Below are positions 11,660 to 22,415 of a DNA stretch of 64,000 nt, piece by piece; the stretch's first letter is position 1; each line of letters begins with the position of its first letter. The stretch is from Eledone cirrhosa (taxonomy: Eukaryota > Mollusca > Cephalopoda > Octopoda > Eledonidae): NCBI GenBank assembly GCA_964016885.1, contig OZ024740.1:199013082-199077081 (forward strand), read 5' to 3'. A program made the translations under genes and the position numbers. The notes below the pieces were generated by a model. That model was not told where the DNA came from. It ran no database searches and worked only from the letters and a program-made list of their open reading frames with translations.

Positions 11660-11870
11660 AGGTTATCACACTGACTTCTGCGCATGCGTTCTTAAAGGTG
11701 GTACTATTGGACTATTGTGGTCACGTGATGGCGGTTTGAGCTTGATCGCGCCAATTTTCTGGTTGCTGTTACTGTGTTCACATGGCCGTTCAGCTAGCAT
11801 TGTGCACCAAGGAGGAACAGAGCAGTGATCCGTTTTCTCTGCTCGGAAGTTATGTCAGTTGTTTGAATTT
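11660..11870. promoter_or_regulatory. Candidate CpG promoter block
   Basis: A 200-bp island of CpG-bearing sequence inside AT-rich DNA. Sites visible by eye: TGCGCATGCGT (NRF-1-like palindrome), TCACGTGA (E-box) overlapping GATGGCGG (YY1-like), GATCGCGCCAA (E2F-like) and TCGGAAGT (ETS-like). This set is typical of TATA-less housekeeping promoters in animals. No first exon could be assigned on either strand, and a decayed element origin is possible. Confidence 0.4.
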
Positions 11871-12117
11871 CATAATATTTTAGTGGATTGTTTCTCAACT
11901 CTTTCCTTAACAAAGAGCCGTTATATAGGGATGAAGTATCTGACGGACACTTGTGGCTTTAGAAGCGATATTCACACATGTTATCGCCAAACTACCCTTT
12001 AGTAGTACATTAGAGGATGTCTAGTAGTACATTAGAGGATGTCTGGAAAGCAGGGTAATAATGAACGTATTTAGAGTATCTGTGTAAAACTGAAATCATT
12101 ATTTATGTGAGTTAACT

Positions 12118-12198
12118 TTGCTTTCATCGTTACGGGGTCGATAAAATAATGTACACTGGGATAATTGCTGGCCTTGCGCAAAAAGTAGAAACAATTAT
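12118..12198 (+). mobile_element. SINE type A, 3' fragment
   Basis: Retains ACGGGGTCGATAAAATAA through GTAGAAACAATTA with small deletions; the tRNA-like head is missing. Confidence 0.8.
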
Positions 12199-12924
12199 TT
12201 ATGTAGCGCCAGTGTATATATTGGTGTAAAGTACAAGGAGGGCTTCGTAATTTATAATTTCATTGCTTTATTGTGGCTTAATAGTTTAAAATATTAACGG
12301 AAGAATCATATTGTACAGTGGCTCAGAATTGTATAAAAATATGCGTTGCTTTATTTTTCTAACAAATTCGTTTATCTTTTACATGTTTTATCATTTGGCA
12401 ATGACTGTTACGATGTTTTACTAATCCCAGCCGAAACCAAACAATTAATTCTCTAAATCAATAGATTTGCATACCAATATAAATTTACTTACTTAAAAGA
12501 TTAGATTTATTTCTTTTGTTTGTTTTAAAAATAGTATTGGCTGCACAAACTGTCTGTGGTTAAACATTTAATGATCAAATTTCTTGATATACCGTTTAAA
12601 ACATCAATGAATGCAATAAATTGAAAATCGAAAATTTGCCAAATTTAAAGATATTTTTGAATGGTCGTTTCAAAATACTGGCAGGACATAATGAATCCTA
12701 AATATATATTTGATTCTATGTATTTATGAATATGACAAGTTTATCGAGACAAGATATCAACATGATTATTTTTATATTAAATATTAAATATATTAAAACT
12801 AAATTAACTATTGATTTCCAAACAAAAGGAGTCTCTGAGTTAATTATTTTCTAAACCAAACAATTCTATATCTGCAAGTCTTATATGTTTACTTAATGAT
12901 TCTATCTCTACAACAGCAAATAAA

Positions 12925-12926
<2 letters not shown>
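12199..12926. other. No gene recognised
   Basis: AT-rich; nothing supported. Confidence 0.4.

Positions 12927-13010
<84 letters not shown>
12927..13010. repeat. (TA)n microsatellite
   Basis: About 42 TA units ending at the start of a PLE terminal module. Confidence 0.95.
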
Positions 13011-13013
<3 letters not shown>

Positions 13014-13334
13014 GGAGGTGAGTTTTATTGTAGCACAATAAAACAATGCAAATATCGGATAAGTAGCATTCCACAGTTTATAGGACTGGAGTATAAAAAT
13101 ACCATAAGATCAAAAGATGGTTAAAAGAGTTCCAAGTATTTTATTATGTTGATTTAACACAAGTATTTTATATATGTTGATTTAACACTTCACTACTCGC
13201 AAGTATTTTTTAAGCTTCATATCATGTGTCCCTATTTTATCTGATGAGAACGCAAATATGATCCCATGATGATATTTGTTTTTGAAATTCGCATAATAAA
13301 ATACTTGGAACTCTTTTAACCATCTTTTGTCCTT

Positions 13335-13338
<4 letters not shown>
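13011..13338. mobile_element. Collapsed palindromic PLE terminal module
   Basis: 13011-13110 is the reverse complement of the outer tail at 56548-56645 (GTGCTACAATAAAACTCA on that strand). 13190-13338 then repeats, in plus orientation, the ribozyme-bearing end found at 56400-56547 and 63830-63960. The inner coding part is missing, so two outward-facing ends remain almost back to back, with the repeated words AAAGATGGTTAAAAGAGTTC and GAACTCTTTTAACCATCTTT near 13111 and 13305. Confidence 0.7.
13234..13302 (+). ncRNA. Hammerhead ribozyme, PLE terminal type
   Basis: Stem I AUUUUAU/AUAAAAU (7 bp), core CUGAUGA, long stem II built on CAAAUAU and GAUAUUUG, GAAA, minimal stem III A-U closing AUUCGCAU, predicted cleavage after AUA at 13295. 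Core is intact. Stem I is conserved in the copies at 56451-56519 and 63866-63933. Confidence 0.75.

Positions 13339-13416
<78 letters not shown>
13339..13416. repeat. (CT)n(TA)n microsatellite
   Basis: CT run followed by TA run directly after the PLE terminal module; the same compound tract abuts a module at 53241-53325. Confidence 0.95.
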
Positions 13417-13418
<2 letters not shown>

Positions 13419-13497
13419 GCACTAATGAGGTCTTATCACAAGCGAAAACCTGTCTCACGGACTTGCTGACATAACAAACAATAACATTTGTACGGTT

Positions 13498-13550
13498 ATC
13501 TCTCTCTCTCTCTCCCTCTCCCCCCTCTCTCTCTCTCTCTCTCTCTCTCA
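13498..13550. repeat. (CT)n tract
   Basis: CT repeats interrupted by CCCTCTCCCCCC. Confidence 0.9.
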
Positions 13551-13728
13551 CCGAGTATCGTTTCTACGAAGTTTCATAATGCTTCAGCAATTATATATAT
13601 GGAAAATTACTTAACCATGTTTATGCAGTTTAGCTCCCATTACGTGCTCTCTGCACATGAAATGTATGATAATGTTAGTCGATAGAATATTTCGTACGAG
13701 CTTTCTGCTGAGAATCGTCCAAATAATA

Positions 13729-13896
13729 ATTGTTTCTACTTTAGGCACAATGCCAGCAATTACCCAGTGCATTACTGGTACTTTATTTTATCGACCCCGT
13801 AAGGATGAAAGGCAAAGTCAACCTCGGCGGGATTTGAACTCAGATCGTAAACGGACGTAACTATGCTGGAAAGCATGGCGTCCGACCTTCTACCGT
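13729..13896 (-). mobile_element. tRNA-derived SINE (type A)
   Basis: Near full length on the minus strand: B box GAGTTCAAATCCCGCC, body ACGGGGTCGATAAAATAAAG, 3' end GTAGAAACAATT. The extreme 5' head is cut at 13896. Confidence 0.85.
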
Positions 13897-13900
13897 CCAA

Positions 13901-13981
13901 AGAATAATGAAATAAAACTAGACCATACCTACATGCAATAACTAACACGCTGTTTATATTTAGAGAACGCGATATATATCT

Positions 13982-14037
<56 letters not shown>

Positions 14038-14122
14038 AGATATATATCGCGTTCTTTAAATATAAACAGCGTGTTAGTTATTGCATGTAGGTATGGTCTA
14101 GTTTTATTTCATTATTCTATAT
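13901..14122. repeat. ~90-bp inverted repeat with (TA)n centre
   Basis: AGAATAATGAAATAAAACTA at 13901 returns as its complement ending at 14119, and the arms differ at only about one base (TTTAGAGAAC versus TTTAAAGAAC). The spacer is pure TA. It starts exactly at the truncated 5' end of the neighbouring SINE. Confidence 0.9.
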
Positions 14123-14136
14123 ATATATATATATAT

Positions 14137-14184
<48 letters not shown>
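14118..14184. repeat. (TA)n tract
   Basis: TA repeats broken by one AGG. Confidence 0.9.
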
Positions 14185-14188
<4 letters not shown>

Positions 14189-14229
14189 GAAAATAAGACA
14201 AAGAACCCTTCAATACATCAAAAGTCTTT

Positions 14230-14256
14230 ATTAGCCAACAATGTTTCGTCCTATTA
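14230..14256 (-). ncRNA. Hammerhead 3' half
   Basis: Minus-strand GGACGAAACAUUGUU then GGCUAAU, identical to the 3' half of the ribozyme at 15176-15220; CUGAUGAG is absent. Confidence 0.55.
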
Positions 14257-14640
14257 ATTATTACATTATTATATTATTATTATAGTGTTATTGTGACATC
14301 TATATTGTTTGTGTAAATTAACCGGAGATTATCTATTATATTATATTATATATTATATAATTTTATAGTTTATTATATATTATATGTGTTACTTTTAATC
14401 ATTTCATTACTTCATGTTATACTGTATATTAGCTATACATATTATTTTTATTTTTATTATGCTTATTTATATTTAAACTCTTAATAAGGTTTAATTTGTG
14501 CTGTTAATGATGGAAATGTGTATTGATGTATATGTATATGTGCGTAGGTGTGCGTATATATATACACATGTATATTGTGCCTATTAATTTTAATTTTAAT
14601 TTTAATATTGTTACAAGTATATTATATTATATTATATTAT

Positions 14641-14828
14641 ATTGTTTCTACTTTAGGCACAAGGCCAGCAATTACCCAGTGCATTACTGGTACTTTATTT
14701 TATCTACCCCGTAAGGATGAAAGGCAAAGTCAACCTCGGCGGGATTTGAACTCAGATCGTAAAGGGATGTAACTATGCTGGAAAGCATGGCGTCCGACCC
14801 TCTACCGATACTGCCAATCCACCGCCCT
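14641..14828 (-). mobile_element. Full-length tRNA-derived SINE (type A)
   Basis: Most complete copy in the window, about 187 bp. Minus strand: GGGCGGTGGATTGGCAGTAT, TAGAGGGTCGGACGCCATG, B box GAGTTCAAATCCCGCC, TTTGCCTTTCATCCTTACGG, GTACCAGTAATGCACTGG, CTTTAGTAGAAA-type end. It lies between pentamer repeats, and its 3' end joins TATTA units. Confidence 0.9.
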
Positions 14829-14957
14829 AAAATTATATTATATTATATTATATTATATTATATTATATTATATTATATTATATTATATTATATTATATTA
14901 TATTATATTATATTATATTATATTATATTATATTATATTGTATTGTATTGTATTACG
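14829..14957. repeat. (ATATT)n pentanucleotide array
   Basis: About 25 copies of a 5-bp unit, drifting to GTATT at the end. It starts at the SINE 5' end. Confidence 0.95.
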
Positions 14958-15175
14958 TATAGTACTATAATTCTCGCTCTATATAACGACCTTTGTTTAG
15001 CTCTAGTTTTCTGCTTTGGACTATATTTATAATATGGTTCTAAATGTTATCGACCTCCTTAATGATTTTTATTATATATTTTTACCCATAATCTTCCAAT
15101 ACTTTAGTGTATGTACACTCCATATTCTTCGGAGTTTTCGGCTTGTATTGGCCAATAGTGCTTCTTGTGGTTTTG

Positions 15176-15220
15176 ATTGCCCTGATGAGTCCTTAATAGG
15201 ACGAAACATTGTTGGCTAAT
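15176..15220 (+). ncRNA. Hammerhead ribozyme, intact
   Basis: Clearest ribozyme in the window. Stem I AUUGCC pairs with GGC(U)AAU (one bulged U). Core CUGAUGA at 15182-15188. Stem II GUCC-UUAAUA-GGAC is perfect. GAAA is at 15203-15206, stem III is the minimal A-C/G-U around AUU, and cleavage is predicted after GUU, between 15213 and 15214. This matches the type I, short-stem-III form reported for Penelope-like elements. No coding frame overlaps it. Confidence 0.85.
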
Positions 15221-15268
15221 AAAGACTTTTGATGTATTGAAGGCTTCTTTGTTTTAATTTCATAATTC

Positions 15269-15363
15269 TTCGGCTCTGTTTAATTACATTGAGCTATAGC
15301 TTTTACTGTCATTTCTATAATACGAAGAGGGTGTTTAACTCCAACACGCTCCAGTATTTTAAT

Positions 15364-15405
<42 letters not shown>

Positions 15406-15784
15406 GTGAGGTTTTTTTTACAAAATGAAAAATAACCAAGGTGTCCTACACGAGTGAAAGTATAAAGAAAAAGAGATGAAATCAAAAATGCAACTGGAGT
15501 CTTTTTTTTTTTTAAATATATATATTTATTTGGTTTCTTTACCGGTTTCGCAGTTCTGCTTTTCAAAAGGTGAGTTGAGATGGAGGGTCTCTGGTTTTTC
15601 TCACATCTGGTTGGTCTCTGAATGTTACTTGTTTTATATGGAAAAAGTGGCTCGAAATGCCAGGTTTTCGAGAAGTATTTTGATTGGTTTGTCAATAATT
15701 ATTATAAATTTAGCGCCAGTTTGCGTTACAATAGCTCTTCAAATAAGAGGGGGGGGGGTTGACACAGGTTGTTTTTTCATATAT
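15269..15784. other. No gene; (TA)n at 15367-15399
   Basis: AT-rich with T-runs. Open frames crossing 15400-15850 in both strands are unsupported. Confidence 0.4.
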
Positions 15785-16412
15785 GAGTGCTTGAATTTCT
15801 TTTTACTTGAAAAAAGGGGCTCACGAAGGCTTTTTTTTGGTTGGTTATAAATGAACTTATGGCTGTCACGTGAACAAGTTTTCATTAAATTTTCCTGCCC
15901 TTATTTGGAAATCCATTTTGTAGCCTTTTTAGAGAATTTTATGATAAGTGAAAGATAATGGTCAAGAGAAAGCGATGGGAGAATTGTTCTGGTTCAGTGA
16001 ATATGGTTAGTTCGCTGGGGTGTCAGAATTCAGATTTTCTATTGAATAAAGAAAGTAAAGATATGTATTTTTATTTGTGTGCTTGTGTGTGTGCTTGTGT
16101 GTGTGTGTGTGTGTTGTGTGTGTGTGTGTTTGAATTTCTTTACTAAAAAAAAAGGTGGCTCACGAAGGCTTTTTTTTAATAAACGTGATTTGAGTGGTTA
16201 TAAATGAAATTTGGCTTTCACGTGAACAAGTTTTCATTACATTTTCGCGCCTTTATTTGGAAATCTATTCTGTAGCCTTTATAGAGAAAGATAGTGGTCA
16301 AGAGAAATGGGATTGGGAGAATTGTTCTGGTTCAGTGAATATGGTTAGTTCGCTGGGGTGTCAGAGTTCAGATTTTCTATTGAAATAAAGATATGTATGT
16401 TTATTTGTGTGC

Positions 16413-16440
<28 letters not shown>
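15785..16440 (+). repeat. Tandem duplication, ~343-bp unit
   Basis: 15785-16127 and 16128-16440 share TTGAATTTCTTT, GGCTCACGAAGGCTTTTTTT, CACGTGAACAAGTTTTCATT, AGAATTGTTCTGGTTCAGTG, AATATGGTTAGTTCGCTGGG and GTGTCAGA(A/G)TTCAGATTTTC, each ending in TG repeats. No recognised coding content. Confidence 0.8.
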
Positions 16441-16445
<5 letters not shown>

Positions 16446-16448
16446 TAT

Positions 16449-16740
16449 TGGAAGAACATTCTATTAGTAGAAATGGGGGAGGGAGTTGTGTGTGTGTATA
16501 TGGGTGTTATGTGTGCGTGTGCGAGTATGTTAAGATGGAGAGAATATATATTTTGTGTGTGTGTATATATGTGTGTAGGAAAGTGGTTCTATTAGTAGAA
16601 ATGGGGGAGGGAATTGTGGGTGTGGGGGTTGTCATGTGTGTGTATGGGTGTTATGTGTGTGGGAGTATGGTTAGCATGTTAAGATGAAGAGAATATATAT
16701 ATATATATTGTTTGTGTGTGTGTGTGTGTAGGAAAATGAT
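16449..16740 (+). repeat. TG-rich short tandem duplication
   Basis: TTCTATTAGTAGAAATGGGG occurs at about 16459 and 16588 in a (TG)n and GGGTGTTATGTGTG-rich setting. Confidence 0.8.
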
Positions 16741-16914
16741 TCCTTTATTAGGAATATTTTTGAATGAACATATTTTCCTTACTTATTCGTTTTTGTTCTG
16801 TTGTATTGTCAGTGCAAACGTATGTTAAGGTTTATTTAGTTCGGGTTTTTGTTTTCTAAAGTAGAAGGCGTTATGTGTGTGTGTTTATGTCATATTATGG
16901 TGTTGATATAATGT

Positions 16915-17410
16915 ATATTAAACCATATTTAATGCTGGTCTATATTTTTGAATAAACATATTTTCCTTATTTATTCGCATTTGTTCTGTTGTATTGTTAG
17001 CGCAAAGGTAAAATGGGAAGACTTGGAATTTGGGTGTCTTATTACTTGTGCAAATGTCTAGATGTGCACTTAGTGGTATCTGTCTCGTTGTTGAATCTCG
17101 TAATTGTTGGCGATGAACTGTCATTCTGTTTCTGGGTGTGAGTTTAGTTTGTCCTATATAATCTTCATTGCATCCTTTACATTTAATGGCATAAATTAGA
17201 TTTTTTGATGAGAAAGCGAAGTGATTTTTTACAGTAAAATTTTGTCCTGATTTAAATGTATACGTGTTGCCTTCAATTAGGTGATTGCAGGTTCCACAAT
17301 TAGAGCGACCACATTTTTTCATACTTGGTTGTCGGTTTGTGGTAGGTAATTTGGCATTGGTGAGTAATGTTTTCAGTGATCTTGGTTGTCTTTTGCTTTT
17401 GATTATTTTG
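16915..17410 (-). pseudogene. PLE 3' end with GIY-YIG nuclease (family A)
   Basis: One open frame (16918-17322) plus an in-frame upstream extension (RSLKTLLTNAKLP, to about 17405) makes the C-terminal part of a Penelope-like protein. Visible parts: the Cys motif CGRSNCGTC, the GIY-YIG core as LIYAIKCKGCNEDYIGQTK, the following Arg and His (RNRMTVHRQQL) and the C-terminal ENMFIQKYRPALN. The nuclease nicks target DNA for retrotransposition in this family. The RT domain is missing: the element is 5' truncated at a (TA)n tract, as is usual for retroelements. A 60-bp piece of its 3' coding part is duplicated at 16760-16818. Confidence 0.75.
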
Positions 17411-17412
17411 TA

Positions 17413-17477
<65 letters not shown>

Positions 17478-17498
17478 TTATATATAAATATATATATT
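17411..17498. repeat. (TA)n microsatellite
   Basis: TA run separating two PLE fragments. Confidence 0.95.
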
Positions 17499-17690
17499 AT
17501 ACTTGGGGAGGGTCATATTTGTGTAATATTGCCAGAATTAATAGCAGAACACACTCACTGTTTGGTTGGTTTTCCCTTTAGGCTTGTGTCTTTTATATCG
17601 GTAATCTAATTTATACGGTCCTCAATGTTGCCATTGACTGACCAACGGTCAAAAATAATACAGATACAATATAGACACAAACACATATAT

Positions 17691-17740
17691 ATAGTTTATC
17701 AAAGTTCTTTCGTTGCACATCTAAAACACCGTCAGTGGTG
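17691..17740 (-). ncRNA. Hammerhead-like motif, decayed
   Basis: Minus strand: CUGACGG (last core A changed), a weak stem II, GAAAG, AACUU, then UGAUAAAC. Position and 3' half match 1217-1258. Confidence 0.45.
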
Positions 17741-17987
17741 CTATTGTTTCCTCCCGTTGCATTGTATTTTCTACGCCATCTTTATTTAGTTTGTTTATAT
17801 ATTTATTTATTTGTTTATTTTATTTTGTCTTCTTTGCGAATGCGTTTGTGCGTGTGTATAGTGTTTTGTTTGATGTGTGTTCGTGATTGGGTGACTGTGT
17901 ATTGGTTAATGTATTCTATCTTTACTAGTGTGTGTTTATATGTGTTTGTTGTTATTGTGCTTGTGTATGTATTTTTTTATTTATACT

Positions 17988-18626
17988 TCTCTTAGGTCAG
18001 TGTTGTTTGTTCGGGTGTTCTTATTATTCCATTTATTCTTTCTGTTTAGCCTTGGCCTTCTAAGTTCTATTTCACTGGCCTCACTGGTCATTTCTATGTT
18101 TAGATATTATTCTAATTTCTATGTTGTCTATGTTACAGCCGTGTTGTTGTCTGGCATGTTCGTATAGTACTGAACCGTTTTTTCGACCTTTTAGTTTCCC
18201 CCAGTGTTGGTCTATCATTTCACCTATGCTAAGAGCTGTCTCGCCTATGTATGTTGTTGTCATGTTTCTGCAAGTACCCTCTGTACATCTTATGCTATAG
18301 ACTATGTTTCTAGTTTTACAGTTTATCCGGGGGTTTACCTTACATATGATACATTTCCTATTAGTACAGTGGGTTTTCTTAAAAGGGTAGGTTTTGCTGA
18401 TCAGGGATTTTATGGTGGTTTCTGGCTTTTCTACCACCTTAATCTTTAAGTGGGTCTTTCTCAGGGCCTTTCTACACTGGTTGGCTAATTTCCCTCCAGG
18501 GGTAGCGTCCACAAACATGACACTCTGGTATCTCTGGTTGTCGTACCATGAGGTGGCTTTCCCTATCTTATGTCTAGCCCTATCTAAGCTATTCCATGAT
18601 TTGCTCCTGTATAATGGGCATATCAT
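17988..18626 (-). pseudogene. PLE GIY-YIG endonuclease domain (family B)
   Basis: About 181 residues in one frame, then a frameshift near 18085 after KHRND; the next frame continues TSEASEIELRRPRLNRK, the usual C-terminal E..I....P.LN of PLE nucleases. Other parts: linker VMFVDATPGGKLANQCRKAL, Cys/His motif HCTNRKCIICKVNPRINC, GIY-YIG core as IVYSIRC followed by TTTYIGETA, and GSVLYEHARQQHGC. The RT is absent. Not closely similar to family A at 16.9 kb, so a separate insertion. Confidence 0.75.
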
Positions 18627-18659
18627 ATCAAAAACCTCGCAAAACTAATTCATCGCCGT

Positions 18660-18795
18660 TATATATATATATATATATATAATATATATATAAATATATA
18701 ATATTGTTCATTTATACATACATATATACATATATACATGCATACAATTATATATGCATATCCCCCCCCCCACACACACACACACACATATTTAT
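18660..18795. repeat. (TA)n, C-run and (CA)n
   Basis: TA tract, TACATA units, then CCCCCCCCCC(AC)n. Confidence 0.9.
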
Positions 18796-19264
18796 ATATG
18801 AAAAAAATAGCGGAACACAATAATTAATTTAATGCTTGATAAAGGAGGGGGAAATGTTGACGTGTGAAACGTAAAAATCAAATGAGAAATATAAGATAAA
18901 AAGAGTAGAGTGAGAAGAGAAGGAACGAAAAAAGATCATAGATAGATTTATTGCATGATAGGGTTTATAACGTGTTTAAATGCTGAATTCACCTTCCCCC
19001 ACTGCTTATGTAAACAAGCAGTGCGAGAAACTAACCCGTTCTCTCAGTATCTAACCCATTCTTTCAGCTCTCGTAGCAGAGTTGAAAGCCGTGTAAGAGA
19101 CCATATCCCGCAAAATAAAAAAATCTTTCTTCGATTTTCAACGCATTTTGTCAAGTTTTTACTTGTTCCTCATTCACTTTAAATTACTCCGTTAAATCTC
19201 CTGGGAAATTATGCATCATACTTGATGACGTATCTCGTATTATTAATATACTCATGAAGGTGTG
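18796..19264. other. No gene recognised
   Basis: A small duplication of (TAACCC)-like words near 19032-19065; otherwise nothing. Confidence 0.35.
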
Positions 19265-19530
19265 TGTTCTGATTGGTTAGAGAACTGGATTCGCAAGCGT
19301 ATGGTTGTCAGTTCGATTCCTGGACCGGGTGATGCGTCATGTCCTTGAGCAAGACACTTTATTTTACGTTGCTCCTTCTACCTGAAGTTGCGACCGATAG
19401 ATAGTATTAGCAATGGGAAAGACCAACGGAAACATTGTTTCCCCGGTCCGATTTCACAGAAGTCGAACGATCTGCACCTCCTCATGCTAGACTACGCTGA
19501 GCATAAGTAACTGGCAAGCTAAGCTGCCTC
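19265..19530 (+). mobile_element. tRNA-derived SINE (type B)
   Basis: tRNA-like head with B box GGTTGTCAGTTCGATTCC, then CTGGACCGGGTGATGCGTC, CTTGAGCAAGACACTTTATT and CGTTGCTCCTTCTACC, an arrangement I recognise from cephalopod SINEs with a conserved central domain. The 3' end is not well defined. A decayed relative lies at 41445-41790. Confidence 0.7.
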
Positions 19531-19789
19531 TTCCATTCTTTGTTTCGCATACAGAAATATCCACGGTTAGTTGTGGAGTCTAGTCTGCATGAAGAACTGA
19601 ATGTAATTGAAAATGTTCTAGTTTAAAATAAATCCCGGGAAACAATAAAAGATCAACGGGAAAACAGAGTCATGATATAATTTAAAACAATGTAATAAAA
19701 ATTCAAGTCATTAGAAATAGATTTCACTGCTTTACGATCGTTTCTATTTAGTTATCGATCTATGTAGGATTAGTTACAAAATATCAAAT

Positions 19790-19827
19790 AAGGAATATAT
19801 TTACCTACATGTGTATCATCAGCCGTT
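19790..19827 (-). ncRNA. Hammerhead-like relic, left arm
   Basis: Minus strand CUGAUGA followed by UACA-CA-UGUA, but UAAA stands in place of GAAA. Confidence 0.25.
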
Positions 19828-20524
19828 GTCAAACGCAATAGTAATTTATTGAAAATCAATAGTAAATTTAGTTCTATGACCTTATTTGGAGGTAGCTGAA
19901 GAACAAACCAATCAAATTGTTTTTTGCAAGAGGATGTTAAGATGAAATATAACTCACTTTAGTTGAGGTCATGACCCTTTGAAAGGAATGGTTGAATGGT
20001 GTTAAAAATAGAATTACTATAAAGAACTTAAGAAGAAAATGGATTGTTAAACTGATAGTGGAATGTAGATGGCGGAGTGAAGTTTAAAAAGGAATGTAAA
20101 AATTAAATGTTGTGTTGTGTTGTATGGCATTTTTAGGTGAATATAAATAAGTCATTATAAAATACACAGAGATAACTAGGATAAATATAGATAGGTAAAG
20201 CAATGGTCATAACTAGGAAGGATAGTATATATATTAAAAAATGAAAATTATAATAAGATAATAAAATACAATAATATAATAATATAATATAATGTAATAT
20301 AATATAGTACAGTATGGTACATTGTATATAGTATAATATAGCGTATGATGTATCATAAAATATAAAATAGTAATTATTTTCAATCGGTCAATGTATAACT
20401 AATCAAACTCAGATAAATGCATGTTGATATGTACTCAAAGCGCATAATTTTCTTAGATTACAAAAGTATATATATTCACAAATATAGATAGAGGTATAAT
20501 TACATTGATACTCCATTAAAAACA

Positions 20525-20747
20525 TGCATACGCATACATAGATATAAACATATACATACACACACAAACACACACATATATATATACATATATATATATA
20601 TATACACACTTATGCATACATATATACATGTACACACACATAGATGTGCATACACATATACACACACATACACACATACATATACATATACACACATATA
20701 TACACACATATACACACATACACACACACACACACACAAACACACAA

Positions 20748-20781
<34 letters not shown>

Positions 20782-20790
20782 TCTCTTATC
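20525..20790. repeat. (CA)n / (TACA)n / (TA)n cluster, left arm
   Basis: Mirror of the TG/TA cluster in the right arm. Confidence 0.9.
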
Positions 20791-21296
20791 ATACATACAT
20801 AGATACATGTATACCCATGCAATTACAGGTGGTAATGTACCTTGATGCCCTTAGTCAGTAACGCATGAATCTATGGAAGCTAAAAAATTAAAAGGTTAAA
20901 CAATTAAAGAACAAACAAGAAGGCATATAATTAGGGGAAAGGGATACTAATAAATGGCACATCGCATAGAACTATAGTGAGTTGTTATTTAGAGTGTTTA
21001 ATTAGGTTTATAGTACTTAAATGTTTTTCGTATACGGTGATTACAAGCTATAATCAGTTCCAGTCTTTTATTCAATAAATCGTCCTTAGATTTAGTAATT
21101 TCCAAAATCTCCGCGGAACATAATCTGCATTCTCTTCTGTTCCCAAGATATGGAGTTCTTTTCAGAATGGTATCCTACGATAGCTTGAAATCTATTTTTT
21201 TTCTTTTTATAGTTTTTAGCTTCAGCAAAAGATGTGGTGTTAGCTAGATTAGTGTTGTTAAAGCTACTGGAGAGTGTGTAATATCTTTTCTTAAAT

Positions 21297-21949
21297 GTGT
21301 TCGATGTAGATCCTATATTTGATTTGTTGGAGTCAGTAGTGGATATAAAGAAAAAAATTCATATACCCCCAACATTACTATGGACCATACTACAAAACCT
21401 AACAAAAACTACAAACACCAAAAAATACCATCGAAACAAATGCCTAATGTGTCATTCCTATCACACCAAACAACCGAAAACCACAACAGCTATTACTACA
21501 CGATCTATGACTAATGTTATCAACTCACATATGACTACCAAACATTCAACTTCTCATAATCTACCCAATAATAACACAAAATACAACCACTGCTATTTAC
21601 CAAATTCCATAAATACAAATACTAGCCATAATAACTCTTCAAGAACACAGCAAATTAATATAAGTGGGAATAAGAACTTAACTAAAAACTGCAAAAGAAA
21701 GATAACATGATACAACGCACCCTTCAACCTGTCAATAACTATAAAAAGAAAAAAATGATTTCAAGCCATCGTATGATACCATTCTGCAAAGAACTCCATA
21801 TCTTGGGAACAGAAGAGAATGCAGATTATGTCCGGGAGATCTTGGAAATTACTAAATCTAAGGACGATTTATTGAATAAAAGACAGGAACTGATTATAGC
21901 TTGTAATCACCGTATAAGAAAAACATTTAAGTACTATAAACCTAATTAA
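21297..21949 (+). pseudogene. PLE-type protein remains at palindrome centre
   Basis: Two frames, 21297-21710 and 21707-21949. The first has RNKCLMCHSYHTK and an Asn/Thr-rich stretch; across an in-frame TGA it runs into YNAPFNLSITI, corresponding to WYTAPFSLSV in the copy at 62.2 kb, with the stop sitting where Trp is expected. The second has PFCKELHIL and ends in DDLLNKRQELIIACNHRIRK, like the C-terminal LCL.E...LNKR.EL...CRH part of the GIY-YIG retroelement protein. The middle with the nuclease core is deleted. The left arm carries a mirror copy of the C-terminal part, frameshifted. Confidence 0.5.
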
Positions 21950-22159
21950 ACACTCTAAATAACAACTCACTATAGTTCTATGTGACATACCATTTCTTAG
22001 TATCCCTTTCCACTAATTATATGCCTCCTGTTTATTCTTTAATTTTTTAACCTTTTAATTTTTTAGCTTCCATAGATTCATGCGTTACTGACTAAGAGCA
22101 TCAAGGTACATTACCACCTGTAATTGCTTGGGTATACATGTATCTATGTATGTATGATA

Positions 22160-22415
<256 letters not shown>

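Larger units (their letters stand above)
14186..15268. mobile_element. Ribozyme-ended inverted element
   Basis: The ends are inverted copies of one ~70-bp sequence: 14186-14256 (minus) and 15190-15268 (plus), sharing AGGACGAAACATTGTTGGCT and CTTTTGATGTATTGAAGG. The right copy keeps a complete hammerhead; the left is cut inside stem II. The interior holds AT-rich DNA, a SINE and a pentanucleotide array and no coding frame. Inference: solo terminal repeats of a PLE or retrozyme. Confidence 0.55.
17499..18640 (-). mobile_element. PLE 3' portion with ribozyme (family B)
   Basis: Minus-strand order: GIY-YIG reading frame (18626 to about 17988), 3' UTR with AGATGGCGTAG, hammerhead-like motif (17740-17691), tail to the terminus ATGACCCTCCCCAAGTATAA. 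Tail and ribozyme match the module at 884-1411, which ties that module to a coding PLE. The element is 5' truncated near 18640 and bounded by TA tracts. Confidence 0.7.

Noticed and set aside
14641..14828. tRNA gene
   Set aside because: tRNA-like head with B box, but no acceptor-stem pairing and a SINE body; many copies.
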